This document shows positions 8,270 to 18,600 of a DNA stretch of 64,000 nucleotides, in pieces. Position numbers and translations under genes: made by a program. The stretch covers positions 1-64,000 of the forward strand of contig CATOPL010000001.1 of assembly GCA_951802115.1 (NCBI GenBank). The letters are read 5' to 3'. Within the stretch, counting starts at the first letter, position 1; each line of letters starts with the position of its first letter. This stretch comes from an uncultured Lachnospiraceae bacterium. Lineage in GTDB: Bacteria; Bacillota; Clostridia; Lachnospirales; Lachnospiraceae. Below the pieces are notes generated by a model that saw nothing but the letters and a program-made list of their open reading frames with translations, was not told the DNA's origin and ran no database searches.

Positions 8270-9244
8270 CTACATCCTCAAACTTGTAAGAAAGCTTTCA
8301 TACTCCTGCTCTAACTGTTTTTCATAAGGATCATTCATGGCTTTTGCCGCCGCAATCCCCCTTGTATATAAATTTCCGTACCAGCTCGACTGCGGCACTT
8401 TCTGCAGTTCCATCTTTGCCCACTTCCACAAGCCGGCTGCTGCCTCCGTATGATTCGTCGTGACCTCAAAACAGGCCTCCAGGATATCCTTGAACAGCCG
8501 GAGCGTCCGGATCTGTCCATAATCCGTGGTTTTGATTACTTTTTCACATAAACAGAGTGCCTTTCCATAATCGCACATATGTATGTAATGCCGGATCAGA
8601 TTTTTATACCCGGAAATGATATCTCTCGCACCACTGTTTTCTGCTGACAGGATCTCCGCCAGCTGTTCCTGATAAAGCCTTTCATTTTCCGCATCTTTTC
8701 CCAGAAATGTGTTGAAGTCGATCAATACTCTGCGGTTGGAATCGGACCATTCTGTAATATTCTTTTTCCACTCATCCAACAGGCTTCCCATCACATCCCC
8801 ATATTCCATTTCCCGGCACAAATAGATACAGTCCAACAGGCTGTTTTCCTCAAAGTCTTCCTCCATCTGTCCGTCCGGGTCATAGCCGCAGGCACAGTCA
8901 AAGTTTGCATTTTTTGCCCGCTCCAATAAACCGTCATATTTTCCATCCCCATTGTATTTTCTGATCAGGTGAGTCAGTATCTGCAGCGTACTCCCTATCC
9001 CCTGAAATGAATTCCGCTCCCTGTCTTTGAGTTCCTCTCGAAACAGGAAAGAAACCGCCTCTTCATCCTCGATATGGCAGTACAAAAGAAAATACGCCAG
9101 CCGCAGACGGTTCGTATAGTTTTCATCATCCGTACCCCATTCCCCGTTACGAAATTCCTTATAGCGGACTGTACCGTCATTTCCCGCTTTCAGAGCCCGG
9201 TAAACGGCCTGCTGCTCTTCTATTTTTGACCTCAACTGTTCCAT
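8270..9244 (-). CDS. alpha-helical hypothetical protein (TPR-like)
   Basis: The 324-residue protein is almost wholly helical by composition, with repeated pairs such as NYTNRLRLAYFLLYCHIEDEEA and YKNLIRHYIHMCDYGKALCLCE. The latter is close to a tetratricopeptide pattern. No catalytic motif or membrane segment is seen. It lies between a broken small gene upstream and the LRR/zinc protein downstream, which starts 5 bases after its stop. The family is not recognised. Confidence 0.65.
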   Translation of the reverse strand: MEQLRSKIEEQQAVYRALKAGNDGTVRYKEFRNGEWGTDDENYTNRLRLAYFLLYCHIEDEEAVSFLFREELKDRERNSFQGIGSTLQILTHLIRKYNGDGKYDGLLERAKNANFDCACGYDPDGQMEEDFEENSLLDCIYLCREMEYGDVMGSLLDEWKKNITEWSDSNRRVLIDFNTFLGKDAENERLYQEQLAEILSAENSGARDIISGYKNLIRHYIHMCDYGKALCLCEKVIKTTDYGQIRTLRLFKDILEACFEVTTNHTEAAAGLWKWAKMELQKVPQSSWYGNLYTRGIAAAKAMNDPYEKQLEQEYESFLTSLRM

Positions 9245-9246
9245 CC

Positions 9247-9420
9247 CTATAATCTGTTCCTTTCATTGTTCCTTTTGAGCCAATTCTGACAGCAAAAGGT
9301 CATTTCATCTAATTCATTCAAATAATTAATCCCTTCCAGAATAGCATAACCTGATGTTCCATGCACAAACCAATACGAAAATTGTCTTACCTCACCAGAT
9401 AACTAATTACTGACTTTCAT
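9247..9420 (-). pseudogene. small gene interrupted by a nonsense codon
   Basis: An ATG at 9420 has AGGAG 9 bases upstream, but the frame meets TAG at 9403-9405 after five codons. It then stays open for 51 further codons (FSYWFVHGTSGYAILEGI, MTFCCQNWLKRNNER) to a second TAG at 9247-9249, three bases before the next gene's ATG. The good ribosome site, the protein-like residues after the stop and the tight junction with the next gene suggest a real small gene that acquired a stop. A sequencing error or a coincidental frame is possible. Confidence 0.4.
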
Positions 9421-9506
9421 AAGCAAACGCTCCTGCAAACTCCGATTTTGTTTTTATATAGCTATAAACTTTAAATTTAAACCTGACCTTACGATATAGC
9501 AACGCT

Positions 9507-9977
9507 CTATCTTGAAGTAATAAAATTCTGAAAGTCGTCAGCCATTTCAAAAAATTTACACCTGCACTTCGGACAGACGGACGGAACGATCAGAGGACAA
9601 AATTTCAGCTTCACATATTTGATATGCAGCCCCTCTATAGCCAGCAAACAATCTTTCTCCTTCAGATTATCCCCTCTTGTTGGAACGTAATAGGGAAATG
9701 GATGTCTGCAGCATGGGCACCTCCAAAACAGTTTGGGAGTAAATCCAAACGGAACAGCCAAAAAGGAAAGCAGAAATGATACCGCAGTTACCAGGATCAA
9801 AAGCACCAGGAACGGATGGTTTTCTGTCATGGCACTCAGTTCCACATCCTTACTAAAAATAATCACGGGAACAAACAGCACCATACTGCCCAGACAAAAA
9901 GCAGCAAAGCATCCCCATTGTATCAGGAACACCACTTTCGCAAAGGCACAGCATCGCCGGTTTGCAATATCATCCAT
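9507..9977 (-). CDS. membrane protein with zinc-ribbon-like cysteines
   Basis: The 156-residue protein has two membrane helices (about residues 15-38 and 54-76). A cytoplasmic tail follows with CPCCRHPFPYY and, some 50 residues later, CPKCRCKFFE. The two CxxC pairs fit a zinc ribbon. The function is unknown. It sits between the nonsense-broken gene and copy B of the duplicated membrane protein on the same strand. Confidence 0.65.
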   Translation of the reverse strand: MDDIANRRCCAFAKVVFLIQWGCFAAFCLGSMVLFVPVIIFSKDVELSAMTENHPFLVLLILVTAVSFLLSFLAVPFGFTPKLFWRCPCCRHPFPYYVPTRGDNLKEKDCLLAIEGLHIKYVKLKFCPLIVPSVCPKCRCKFFEMADDFQNFITSR

Positions 9978-10110
9978 ATTTTTTTCATCATCCTGTCCCC
10001 TGTCTTTTATCTAATAAATGTATTTTCAGCCTTTGAAGCTTCAGCATACCGGTATTTATTTTCTGTGTTCTGTCTGTGCTTGTGTTTATCTGCCTGGCTC
10101 AGTGACAGTA

Positions 10111-10824
10111 TCACTTAATGTTGTTCTTCTGTCTCCTAAGCAAAGTTTTTATGCTCCATATCATTACAGCAACAACAGCACAGGCAGCGAGCCGCAGCAT
10201 GGTATCAAATATCCAGCTTACTTTCCCATGCCGGTACATATCCAGCACATAAACCGGATCAACGTCATAGTTCTCCGTCATCTGGTTCAGCATCCGCCGC
10301 TCTTCGGTAGTCGTATGACGGATATAGCCTGTCGGATAATGATCTGCCCCTGTCAATACCAGATAGTCGTCAAAATATACGCAAAGCCAGGAACCGTCTT
10401 CCAGCTTCAGCAAATGATATCGGTTGTAATAGCCGCCCACAAAGCCCTGGATAAATCGCTGTAAAAGCGGAATGGGGTAATCGGCATAAATGTATTCCGA
10501 AACATTTACCGACCTTTTCACGCCGCCATTATGATGCGTATGTATGCCTGCCTGCTCTGAATCCCGCAGACGTGCCAACGGACAATCTGCCAGTTCGCCA
10601 TCGTTCACGGTAACTGGAGTATTGTTTAAAAAGCAGGTTTCTATATCCTCCTGTTGCTGGAGCCGCTGAACACCCACGCCAGGTCGCTGCCCCTGCTCTG
10701 CTCCAGTACCAGCACGGAAATCATACAGCCAGCCGGTAGGAGCGGCTAATAGCACCAAAAAAACAAGGATGGTACATACAGCATTTCGCAGAATCGTGAA
10801 TAAAGAGAATGATTCTTCTTTCAT
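10111..10824 (-). CDS. membrane-anchored protein of unknown family, copy B
   Basis: This is the second copy of the 237-residue gene at 2856-3569, on the same strand and of identical length. Residues from about 48 to 200 are nearly the same (VQRLQQQEDIETCFL, SEYIYADYPIP, FVGGYYNRYH, VYFDDYL, MLNQM). The N-terminal helix and the C-terminal helix plus tail (LLRRQKNNIK) have changed much more. The same topology is expected: one domain outside, anchored at both ends. It is the first recognisable intact gene of the array in transcription order. Confidence 0.75.
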   Translation of the reverse strand: MKEESFSLFTILRNAVCTILVFLVLLAAPTGWLYDFRAGTGAEQGQRPGVGVQRLQQQEDIETCFLNNTPVTVNDGELADCPLARLRDSEQAGIHTHHNGGVKRSVNVSEYIYADYPIPLLQRFIQGFVGGYYNRYHLLKLEDGSWLCVYFDDYLVLTGADHYPTGYIRHTTTEERRMLNQMTENYDVDPVYVLDMYRHGKVSWIFDTMLRLAACAVVAVMIWSIKTLLRRQKNNIK

Positions 10825-11122
10825 AAATATCCGGCTCCCTCCTTGAAGTTTTTACCCATCCAACGTTTTTATATGCCGCTTTCGTTGGCGGTTAAAGTTT
10901 GCTTTGATTCCTGCTGATTCAAAAGGAAAGTCCCATATAAAACAACCGCATTGCAGGCATTTCCCCGCCTTTGTTACAGATATGCTTGAAGATTATCCCG
11001 ATCTGCGACCTGACAAACATTCAACCTCAAAAAACAACTATAAAAAACGAAAAGAGGATTGTCCATCTTCACCCATAAGTAGTGATCTGCAATATCCATA
11101 ATTATTTATTCGTACATGCTGA
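10825..11122. other. intergenic stretch without a recognised gene
   Basis: This 298-base stretch lies between the broken methyltransferase gene and copy B of the membrane protein. Only short AT-rich frames without ribosome sites are present. The promoter of the minus-strand array probably lies here, but no box is clear enough to name. Confidence 0.4.
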
Positions 11123-11421
11123 TTATATTTTTACAATCGCCTTTACCAGCAACATCATCGGACGGCGCAGCTCGTCTTTCATTCCCGGAATATCCATCGT
11201 TTCTTCGGGCGGCTTCGCCTCTTCCACAACTTCAAGTCTAAAACCGTTCTTCAATAATCCCATCAATATAACCGCATCCCAGATCAAGAACGTTTTCCCT
11301 GAAGCAGCGGGAACAGGGGCCTTAACTGATGCCATTCTCCGGCAGCACTCAGTCCGTCCCTGCTGCGGGACATTTTAGCGTATTCTTTAAAAAATCTTTC
11401 ATCATCGTATCCATGATTCAC
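11123..11421 (-). pseudogene. class I SAM-dependent methyltransferase with its middle deleted
   Basis: A GTG at 11421 with AGGAGG 7 bases upstream begins VNHGYDDERFFKEYAKMSRS and runs through AGEWHQLRPLFPLLQGK. This is the usual N-terminus of a Clostridia class I methyltransferase. A different frame then gives the usual C-terminus: WDAVILMGLLKNGFRLE, IPGMKDELRRPMMLLV. The Rossmann core with the SAM-binding glycine loop, some 140 residues in the family, is missing and the frame shifts at the junction near 11300. The gene is therefore dead. Confidence 0.75.
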
Positions 11422-11502
11422 GTACTATCCTCCTGTTCCGATTTGTTCCAAAGACCATTGCTGTTCCAGCAAAAACCCAAAGTCGTAAGAATGCAAAGTT
11501 CT

Positions 11503-12267
11503 TTAAAAAGCAATCCCGCATTCTAAAGCGATTGTCATATACTTATCACGAAAACTTAACCCATAATCCGTCAGATCTCTTATTTCCCACTGATCGGAAT
11601 CCAAGTTATCTGCCCCATAGAAAAACTGAATCATCGGTATCTTTCTGAATTTTGCAACCGCTAAAGACGCTGAACATTCCATTTCAACAGCAATACAGCC
11701 CTGCATTTTACGTTCCCTGACAGCTTCTGGTGTTTCTCTGTAAATGGCATCCGTAGTCCAGACTTTCCCTACTACATATGGAATTTTATGCCGCTTTAAG
11801 CACCGCACCGCTATATCAACGGAAGAACTGTCCGCGTCTATCTCTTCACTCGCAGGAAAATAATGATAGCTTGTACCCTCATCTCTGAGGGCCGAAGAGG
11901 GCACAATTATTTTGCCATCTGCAATGGATTGATTTAATATGCCACAGCATCCAAACTGGACTACTTTTTGAGCTCCCAACGCTATTATTTCCTCCAAACC
12001 GGCAACACATGCGGGCGCTCCTACTCTGGAAAGAAACAATCCCATTTTCTTATCCGCATATTCTATCTCATATACAGGTATGGTTCCATTGGCAGAATAC
12101 AGATTTGCAATCATTTTCGTCTCATTGTTTTCCACAAAATCTTTGATTATGTTTTCTGAAAATGTGGTGATACATACTTCCGGAAAGCCGGAAACCTTTT
12201 CTGTAATATCACAAGGATTCAGAAATGCATCTTTATTCTCATAAAAACGATTAAAAATTGTGGTCAT
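11503..12267 (-). CDS. nucleoside phosphorylase
   Basis: The 254-residue product is of the PNP/UDP phosphorylase family. It has VVQFGCCGILN (phosphate and base pocket), DEGTSYHYFPASEEI, VWTTDAIYRET and the late IAVEMECSASLAVAKFR, where the MEmE-type glutamate binds the ribose. It would split a purine or uridine nucleoside with phosphate into base and ribose-1-phosphate in the cytoplasm. ATG 12267 has GGAG 8 bases upstream. It overlaps the end of the TetR gene by 17 bases, so both are one operon under the TetR promoter. The exact nucleoside cannot be read. Confidence 0.85.
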   Translation of the reverse strand: MTTIFNRFYENKDAFLNPCDITEKVSGFPEVCITTFSENIIKDFVENNETKMIANLYSANGTIPVYEIEYADKKMGLFLSRVGAPACVAGLEEIIALGAQKVVQFGCCGILNQSIADGKIIVPSSALRDEGTSYHYFPASEEIDADSSSVDIAVRCLKRHKIPYVVGKVWTTDAIYRETPEAVRERKMQGCIAVEMECSASLAVAKFRKIPMIQFFYGADNLDSDQWEIRDLTDYGLSFRDKYMTIALECGIAF

Positions 12268-12853
12268 CGCAGTCACTCCTTACTAAAATTTTTCTGATTT
12301 CTTTGGTTATTCTGGAAGGAATCTCTCGATTCACAGGCATCAGCTTACTGTACATCCTCACACCCTGATAGGAAAATACAATCAGATCAAAAACAGCAGA
12401 AATATCTACTTCATGAAACACCTGCCTGTCTATCCCATATTTTATCAACTTTTTCCATGTATTTGCAGATAATAAATACTGTTCATATAAAGTATTATTT
12501 CGACATGCAATATCAGGGATACTAAAATACTCATATACTGCGACGCTCAATGATGATTGACTATCCAGCATTTCCTTCTCATATTTTTTTAAAATGTCAT
12601 CCAATATCGTTATAGCCGACAGATTTTGTTCTATTTTTAAATCAACTTCCAGATCCTGTTGCCCCGTCATATCGTCGAGAATCTCCTGAAAGATTTGACG
12701 CGTACTTTCATAGTGGCAATACAAACCGCCCCGGCTTAACTTTGCAGCTTCACAAATATCTTTCATTGTCACTTGTTTAAAGCCTTTTTCAGCAAACAAA
12801 GAACTCGCACATCTTTTAATATGTTCTCTTGTTTCTCTTCCTCTTTTATTCAT
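12251..12853 (-). CDS. TetR-family transcriptional regulator
   Basis: This is a 200-residue repressor. The N-terminal helix-turn-helix is typical: TREHIKRCASSLFAEKGFKQVTMKDICEAAKLSRGGLYCHYES. In shorter terms, the motif KGFKQVTMKDICEAAKLSRG spans residues 25-44. A helical ligand domain follows. The start ATG 12853 has GGAG just upstream; longer in-frame starts would place the operators inside the gene. Its own promoter carries two inverted repeats, so it probably represses itself and the overlapping nucleoside phosphorylase gene. The ligand is unknown but may be a nucleoside or base. Confidence 0.85.
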   Translation of the reverse strand: MNKRGRETREHIKRCASSLFAEKGFKQVTMKDICEAAKLSRGGLYCHYESTRQIFQEILDDMTGQQDLEVDLKIEQNLSAITILDDILKKYEKEMLDSQSSLSVAVYEYFSIPDIACRNNTLYEQYLLSANTWKKLIKYGIDRQVFHEVDISAVFDLIVFSYQGVRMYSKLMPVNREIPSRITKEIRKILVRSDCDDHNF

Positions 12854-12864
12854 ATATACTCCAA

Positions 12865-12918
12865 TTTTCAGACACATATGTCTGAAAACATTATACGACA
12901 TACGTGTCTGAAAATCAA
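12865..12918 (-). promoter_or_regulatory. tetR promoter with two operators
   Basis: On the minus strand, -35 TTGATT (12913-12918) and -10 TATAAT (12890-12895) are 17 bases apart. Operator 1, TTTTCAGACA-CATA-TGTCTGAAAA (12865-12888), is a perfect 10-base inverted repeat just downstream of the -10 box. Operator 2, GACA-TACG-TGTC followed by TGAAAA (12897-12914), fills the spacer. This is the layout expected of an autorepressed TetR gene. Confidence 0.85.
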
Positions 12919-13136
12919 TATGATATATTTTATTTAATCCTTTTCTGTCGTACACATCTTTTTCTCTGCATAAACCGTCTGCTATCCAACATATACTGTA
13001 CACGCAAAAAACAGATATTTATATCATAATTTTTTCCTTATCTTCCTTTTTTTACTTCATATGTTTGTTTTGATATGGTATACTAACAATCGGAGCGTTT
13101 TGCTGAAAATAATGAACGAAAAGGAGAGATTTAGAC

Positions 13137-15158
13137 GTGACTGAAAAAAGAACGACCTCCCACAGCCGGGAGTTCCGACGGAGCCTCAATGGGAGGATAT
13201 TGAGAAGTACCACACTTAATATTCTGGTATTGGTGATTTTATGCTGCGTAATTATGGCGTTCTCGATGCAGTCGTTGGCTAACAACATTTTGTTGGATAG
13301 CCTGCAGCCCATGGCCCGGCAGTCAGCCAAAACCGTGGAGGCCAACATTCACATGCTTGCAGATCGTATGATGACCATCGCCGGAGATCCCCGAATCACA
13401 CAATCTGTCGAAGAAGAGGCAGATAAACCCGATCCGGCAGCTCTGATGGAAAGCAGGAATAGCCTTTTGACAGATGCGGCAGAGATTTACGAACTGCACT
13501 CCATCGCTTTATATGATCTGAATGGTCAGATCCTTCAGGGAAACGACAGTGCACCCGGCAGCCTGGACAGCGATTTTTTCAGACTATTACAGGAGACTGA
13601 CAATCTGACAACTGATTCCTCTACCATCTACGAAGATAAGCTGGGCATTACAATGGGAATGCCGGTAAAGGAAAACGGCGAAACTACTCTCTATGTAGTA
13701 GGAGTCTATAAATATGATACTTTAAATGATGTGATCAGTGGCATCAACATTGGAAAACACGGAATGGCTTATATCGTAAACCGTGAAGGAATTGTCATCG
13801 GGCATCCGGAGCAGTCCCTGGTTCTGGCAGGAAGCACTCTGGTCCAGCTCAGTGAAGGAAACGAAAAAACTTTAAGCCGCGTGACAACCGGCGAGACAGG
13901 CGCAACAGAATTTTCTGTAGACGGCGAGATGATGATGGTTGCCTTTTCACCAATCCGCGGAACTCAGTGGTCCCTGGTGATCCAGGTGCCAAAGGCTGAT
14001 TATAATTCTTTGATTAATGCAGCCATGTTTGCGGCTGTTCTGACTACTCTGGCCGTACTGGTGATTTCCATTCTTCTGGTTCTGCGTCTGGCCAGATCCA
14101 TTTCTCATCCGGTAAAAAATGTCACAGACCGGATACTGACACTTTCAGACGGCGACCTGCACACAGAAGTGGTTTCAATCCATTCCGGGGATGAACTGGA
14201 GGTTCTGACCAAGACCCTGGACGCTACCATAGAAAATATAAACCGCTACATATCCGATATCCAGCAGGTACTGACCCAGGTTGCAGGCGGAAATTTATGC
14301 GCGGAACCACAAGTAGAATATCAGGGAGACTTTGCGCTTATACGTGCAAGTTTAGGTACGATTATTCAATCCATGAACGAAACGCTTACTGGTTTCCGTG
14401 CAGCCGCATTCCGGCTCACAAAAATGTCCGAGGAACTCAAAGACCAGTCTTCCCTGCTGCACCAGGCTTCGATTGAGCAAAATCAGACTACCGAATCACT
14501 CGTACACGAAGTAGGCCATGTAAAAGAACAGCTTGCAAACGTTACGAAAAGCAGCAGCCAGACCCTGAATAAGACAGAAGAAATCACAGAGTGCGTCCAG
14601 AAAGCCAACACCCAGATGAGCTCTCTCACCCACGCCATGGATAACATCAGCGCCAATGCGCAGGAGATCACCAAGATTGCCAAGGCGATTGAAGATATTT
14701 CCTTCCAGACCAGCATTCTTGCCATCAACGCTTCCGTGGAAGCCGCCAGAGCCGGTTCTGCAGGAAAAGGTTTTGCCGTAGTGGCCAGCGAAGTTAAAAA
14801 CCTGGCATCCAGAAGCGCTGAAGCAGCTCAAAGTGCTACCAAGATGGTAGACAACACAAGGTCTATTATTCAGACCGGCGTCGAACTGACCGCTGATACC
14901 GCGAATTCTCTTCAGGCTATTTTCTCAGTCTCCAATGAAATTTCTGCCATATCAGATCAGCTTGTGACTGCTGTACATGGGCAGGAAAACGCCCTTGCTA
15001 TTATGGAGGAGCGAATTGCTTCTATCTCCGCCATCGCTGACCAGAATCTGCAGAATGCAGAAGGAACGGAGCAGTCCAGCGGATTGCTTGCAAAAGAAGC
15101 TGAAGACCTTGAAATTCAGGTAAAAAAATTTGTTTTAAAGGAGGAAGGCAACCGATGA
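13137..15158 (+). CDS. methyl-accepting chemotaxis protein with a Cache sensor
   Basis: The 673-residue receptor starts at a GTG with AAGGAGA about 10 bases upstream. It has a membrane helix (about 24-46), an extracellular Cache-type domain with the [22 protein letters not shown] and REGIVIGHP elements, a second helix (about 293-318), HAMP, and a cytoplasmic signalling domain. The hairpin tip reads [19 protein letters not shown], close to the family QTNLLALNAAIEAARAG. It would signal to CheA/CheW. A TATACT box preceded by TG (13079-13084) is a likely extended -10. It overlaps the following FMN-binding lipoprotein gene by 4 bases. The ligand is unknown. Confidence 0.9.
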   Translation: MTEKRTTSHSREFRRSLNGRILRSTTLNILVLVILCCVIMAFSMQSLANNILLDSLQPMARQSAKTVEANIHMLADRMMTIAGDPRITQSVEEEADKPDPAALMESRNSLLTDAAEIYELHSIALYDLNGQILQGNDSAPGSLDSDFFRLLQETDNLTTDSSTIYEDKLGITMGMPVKENGETTLYVVGVYKYDTLNDVISGINIGKHGMAYIVNREGIVIGHPEQSLVLAGSTLVQLSEGNEKTLSRVTTGETGATEFSVDGEMMMVAFSPIRGTQWSLVIQVPKADYNSLINAAMFAAVLTTLAVLVISILLVLRLARSISHPVKNVTDRILTLSDGDLHTEVVSIHSGDELEVLTKTLDATIENINRYISDIQQVLTQVAGGNLCAEPQVEYQGDFALIRASLGTIIQSMNETLTGFRAAAFRLTKMSEELKDQSSLLHQASIEQNQTTESLVHEVGHVKEQLANVTKSSSQTLNKTEEITECVQKANTQMSSLTHAMDNISANAQEITKIAKAIEDISFQTSILAINASVEAARAGSAGKGFAVVASEVKNLASRSAEAAQSATKMVDNTRSIIQTGVELTADTANSLQAIFSVSNEISAISDQLVTAVHGQENALAIMEERIASISAIADQNLQNAEGTEQSSGLLAKEAEDLEIQVKKFVLKEEGNR

Positions 15159-15595
15159 AACGAATATTGTGTTTCGCTATGCTGCTTCTGCTTGTCGTAC
15201 CAATAACGGCCTGCGGAAAAACAACGGAACTTCAGGACGGTTATTACACAGCTCAGGCTGCAGATTATCATCACGGCTGGAAAGAATACATTACAATTAT
15301 GGTAAAAGGCGGAAGTATTGTCTCTGTAGAATACAATGCCGAAAATTCAAGCGGTTTTATCAAAAGCTGGGATAATGCTTACATGCAGACAATGCTGCAC
15401 TCCTCCGGAACCTATCCCAATCAATATACACGCTATTATGCCTCTCAGCTTCTGGAAAGCGGACGTTCAGACAGCATTGATGTGCTGTCCGGAGCAAGTT
15501 CCTCGCACAGTTCTTTTCAAAAGCTGGCGGAAGCAGTGCTCGAACAGGCCCGGGAAGGGGATTCCAGCATTGTATATGTTGACACTGCTTCCTAA
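15155..15595 (+). CDS. FMN-binding-domain lipoprotein
   Basis: The 146-residue product has a lipoprotein signal ([20 protein letters not shown], lipobox ITAC, Cys20). One extracytoplasmic FMN-binding domain follows: [33 protein letters not shown] and [13 protein letters not shown]. The SGA[T/S] motif is where ApbE attaches FMN covalently; here the acceptor position is Ser instead of the more usual Thr. The start ATG overlaps the stop of the chemoreceptor (ATGA), so the two proteins are made together. A small surface flavoprotein working with the receptor, for example in redox or electron-acceptor sensing, is inferred. Confidence 0.75.
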   Translation: MKRILCFAMLLLLVVPITACGKTTELQDGYYTAQAADYHHGWKEYITIMVKGGSIVSVEYNAENSSGFIKSWDNAYMQTMLHSSGTYPNQYTRYYASQLLESGRSDSIDVLSGASSSHSSFQKLAEAVLEQAREGDSSIVYVDTAS

Positions 15596-15640
15596 ACTGT
15601 ATCCTCTGTCTGACTGCCACATTGGTTATACAGAATGTTT

Positions 15641-18600
15641 TTAACCAAAGTCAAACAAGGACAGCTGATTTGACTCCGGAAGCCCTTCGAGAAGTCCCAG
15701 GTCGCCCATCAGGTCAATGACCGTTTTGCTCAGTTTGCTGCGCTGACGCAGATCATCTCTGGACAAAAACGGTCCCTGGGACGCCGCTTCCACCAGCATG
15801 TCCGCCGCCTTGTCGCCAAGACCGTCAATCGTGGACAACGCCGGCATCAGCTTCCCGTCAATAATCTGAAACTTATGCGCCTCCGCTCTGTAAATATCCA
15901 CTTTCATAAATTCAAAACCGCGGGCATACATCTCCTGAACGCTTTTCATGTCCTTCAGCGTATCCTGCTCTTTTTTGGAAAGAGTTTCACTCCTGCGCTT
16001 ATAATCCAACATGTAATATTCCAGACGCTCTCTGCCCTGACACATAATCTCATAGTCAAACGCTGATGCACGAATACTGAAATAAGCAGCATAATAGGCC
16101 AGCGGATAATTGATCTTGCAGTAGGCGATTCTCCATGCCATCATCACATAAGCCGCCGCATGGGCTTTCGGAAACATATATTTGATCTTTTTACACGACC
16201 AGATATACCAGTCAGGCACCCCATGTTCCGTCATGGCCTGCTCCCATTCCGGCTTCAGCCCTTTTCCTTTCCGAACACTCTCCATGATCGTAAAAGACAG
16301 TTCGCTGTCCATTCCCATGCCGATCAGATAAACCATAATATCATCACGGGTACAGATCGCTGTGGAAATCGTCGCTTTTCCTTCCTGAATCAATGTCTGG
16401 GCATTACCAAGCCATACATCCGTTCCATGAGCCAGTCCTGCGATCCGTACCAGATCAGAAAAATGCGTCGGATGAGTATCGATCAGCATCTGCATGGCAA
16501 ATTCCGTACCAAATTCGGGAATTCCCAGTGAACCAAGCTGTGTTCCGCCGATGTCTTCCGGCCGGATCCCCAGAGCATCCGTATTTTGAAACAGCGACAT
16601 AACCTCCTGATCATCCAGAGGAATCTCTGTCGCATTGATGCCGGTCAAATCCTCCAGCATACGAATCATGGTGGGATCATCATGCCCCAGAATATCCAGT
16701 TTCAAAAGATTATGATCAATCGAATGATAATCAAAATGCGTTGTCACGATATCCGTTGTCATATCATTTGCCGGATGCTGCACTGGAGTAAAAGAATAGA
16801 TTGTCTCTCCCAGCGGGAGGACAATAATACCGCCCGGATGCTGTCCCGTTGTCCTACGGATCCCCGTACATCCTGCCACAATCCGGTCAATCTCACAATT
16901 CCGTTTGCTGGAACCCCGTTCCTCATAATAACGTTTTACATAACCAAACGCTGTTTTGTCCGCCAGCGTACCAATCGTCCCTGCACGGTATGTCTGTCCG
17001 GCGCCGAAGATTACCTCAGTATATTTATGTGCTTTTGACTGATAGTCCCCGGAAAAATTCAAATCAATATCTGGTTCTTTATTGCCTTTAAATCCCAGAA
17101 ATGTCTCAAAAGGAATGTCAAAACCCTCTTTATTCAGACTGGTCCCACACTCAGGACAGTGTTTATCCGGCATATCGCAGCCTGCCATACCGGAAAATTT
17201 TCTTACATCCTCCGAATGAAAGTCGCTGTAGTGACAATGCGGACAGATATAATGAGGACTGAGCGGATTTACCTCTGTAATTCCCGCCATCGTTGCCACA
17301 AAGGAAGAACCGACGGAACCGCGGGAACCGACCAGATAACCATCCGCATTGGATTTCCACACCAGTTTTTGAGCAATGATATACATGACCGCAAAACCGT
17401 TTCCAATTATGGATTTCAGTTCTCTTTCCAAACGCTCTGTCACGACTTCCGGAAGCTCTTTTCCGTAAATTTCCCACGCCTTCTCATAGCAGATCCTGCG
17501 CAGAGTCTGATCAGAATCTGCAATCACCGGCGGACATTTATCAGGACGGACCGGCGAAAGATGTTCGCACATGTCTGCAATCCGGTTCGTATTGGTAATA
17601 ACAACTTCCTCCGCTTTCTCTGTCCCCAAAAATTCAAACTCCTGGAGCATCTCTTCCGTCGTGCGCAGATACAAAGGAGCTTGCTGGTCCGCATCGGAAA
17701 ATCCCTTGCCTGCCATAATAATTCTTCGGTATACCTCATCCTCCGGATCAATAAAATGTACATCACAAGTAGCAACTACCGGTTTTTGAAATTCCTCTCC
17801 CAGCTTGACAATTTTCCGCACATTTTCACGAAGATCTTCCTCAGACCTCACCGGACTCTTTTCATCCCTCAACATAAATGCATTGTTGCCCAGCGGCTGA
17901 ATCTCCAGATAATCATAAAAATCCGTAATCCTGGCAATATCCTGTCCTGGTGCACCTCTTAAAATTGCCTGATACAGTTCTCCCGCTTCACAGGCAGAGC
18001 CGATAATCAGTCCCTCTCTGTATTTCTGCAGTTCACTTTTAGGAATTCTCGGTCTTCTTGCAAAATAATCCAGATGTGACATAGATACCAGACGATACAG
18101 ATTAACCCGCCCGATATCATTTTTGGCAAGAATGATAATATGATAAGTCGGAAGCTTTTTAATCGCCGCTGTATTCGCTCTGCCCATCTCATTCACCTGA
18201 TCCAGTGTACAGACATCTCTGGCTTTAAACATTTCCAGAAATTTTACAAAAATATCCGCCGTGCACACCGCATCATCTACCGCCCGGTGGTGATGATCCA
18301 GGGTAACATTCAGCGCTTTGGCTACATTGTCCAGTTTGAACTTACTGAGATTGGAGAGCAGAAGCCGTGCCATCGCCACGGTATCCCCAACCGTAAAATT
18401 TGTCTCAATGCCCATCCGACGGCAGTTTTCCTCAATAAATCCCACATCAAAAGATGCATTATGTGCAACCAGAACACATCCTTCGCAGAATTTCAGAAAT
18501 TCCGGAAGAATCTTTTCTATGACCGGAGCATCCAGTACCATCTCATCACTGATACCGGTCAGCTGCTCAATCTCAAAAGGAATCGGCTCCTGCGGATTTA

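Noticed and set aside
12960..13136. Motility sigma-D promoter for the chemoreceptor
   Set aside because: No TAAA and GCCGATAT pair with the right spacing was found; only an extended -10 box is visible.
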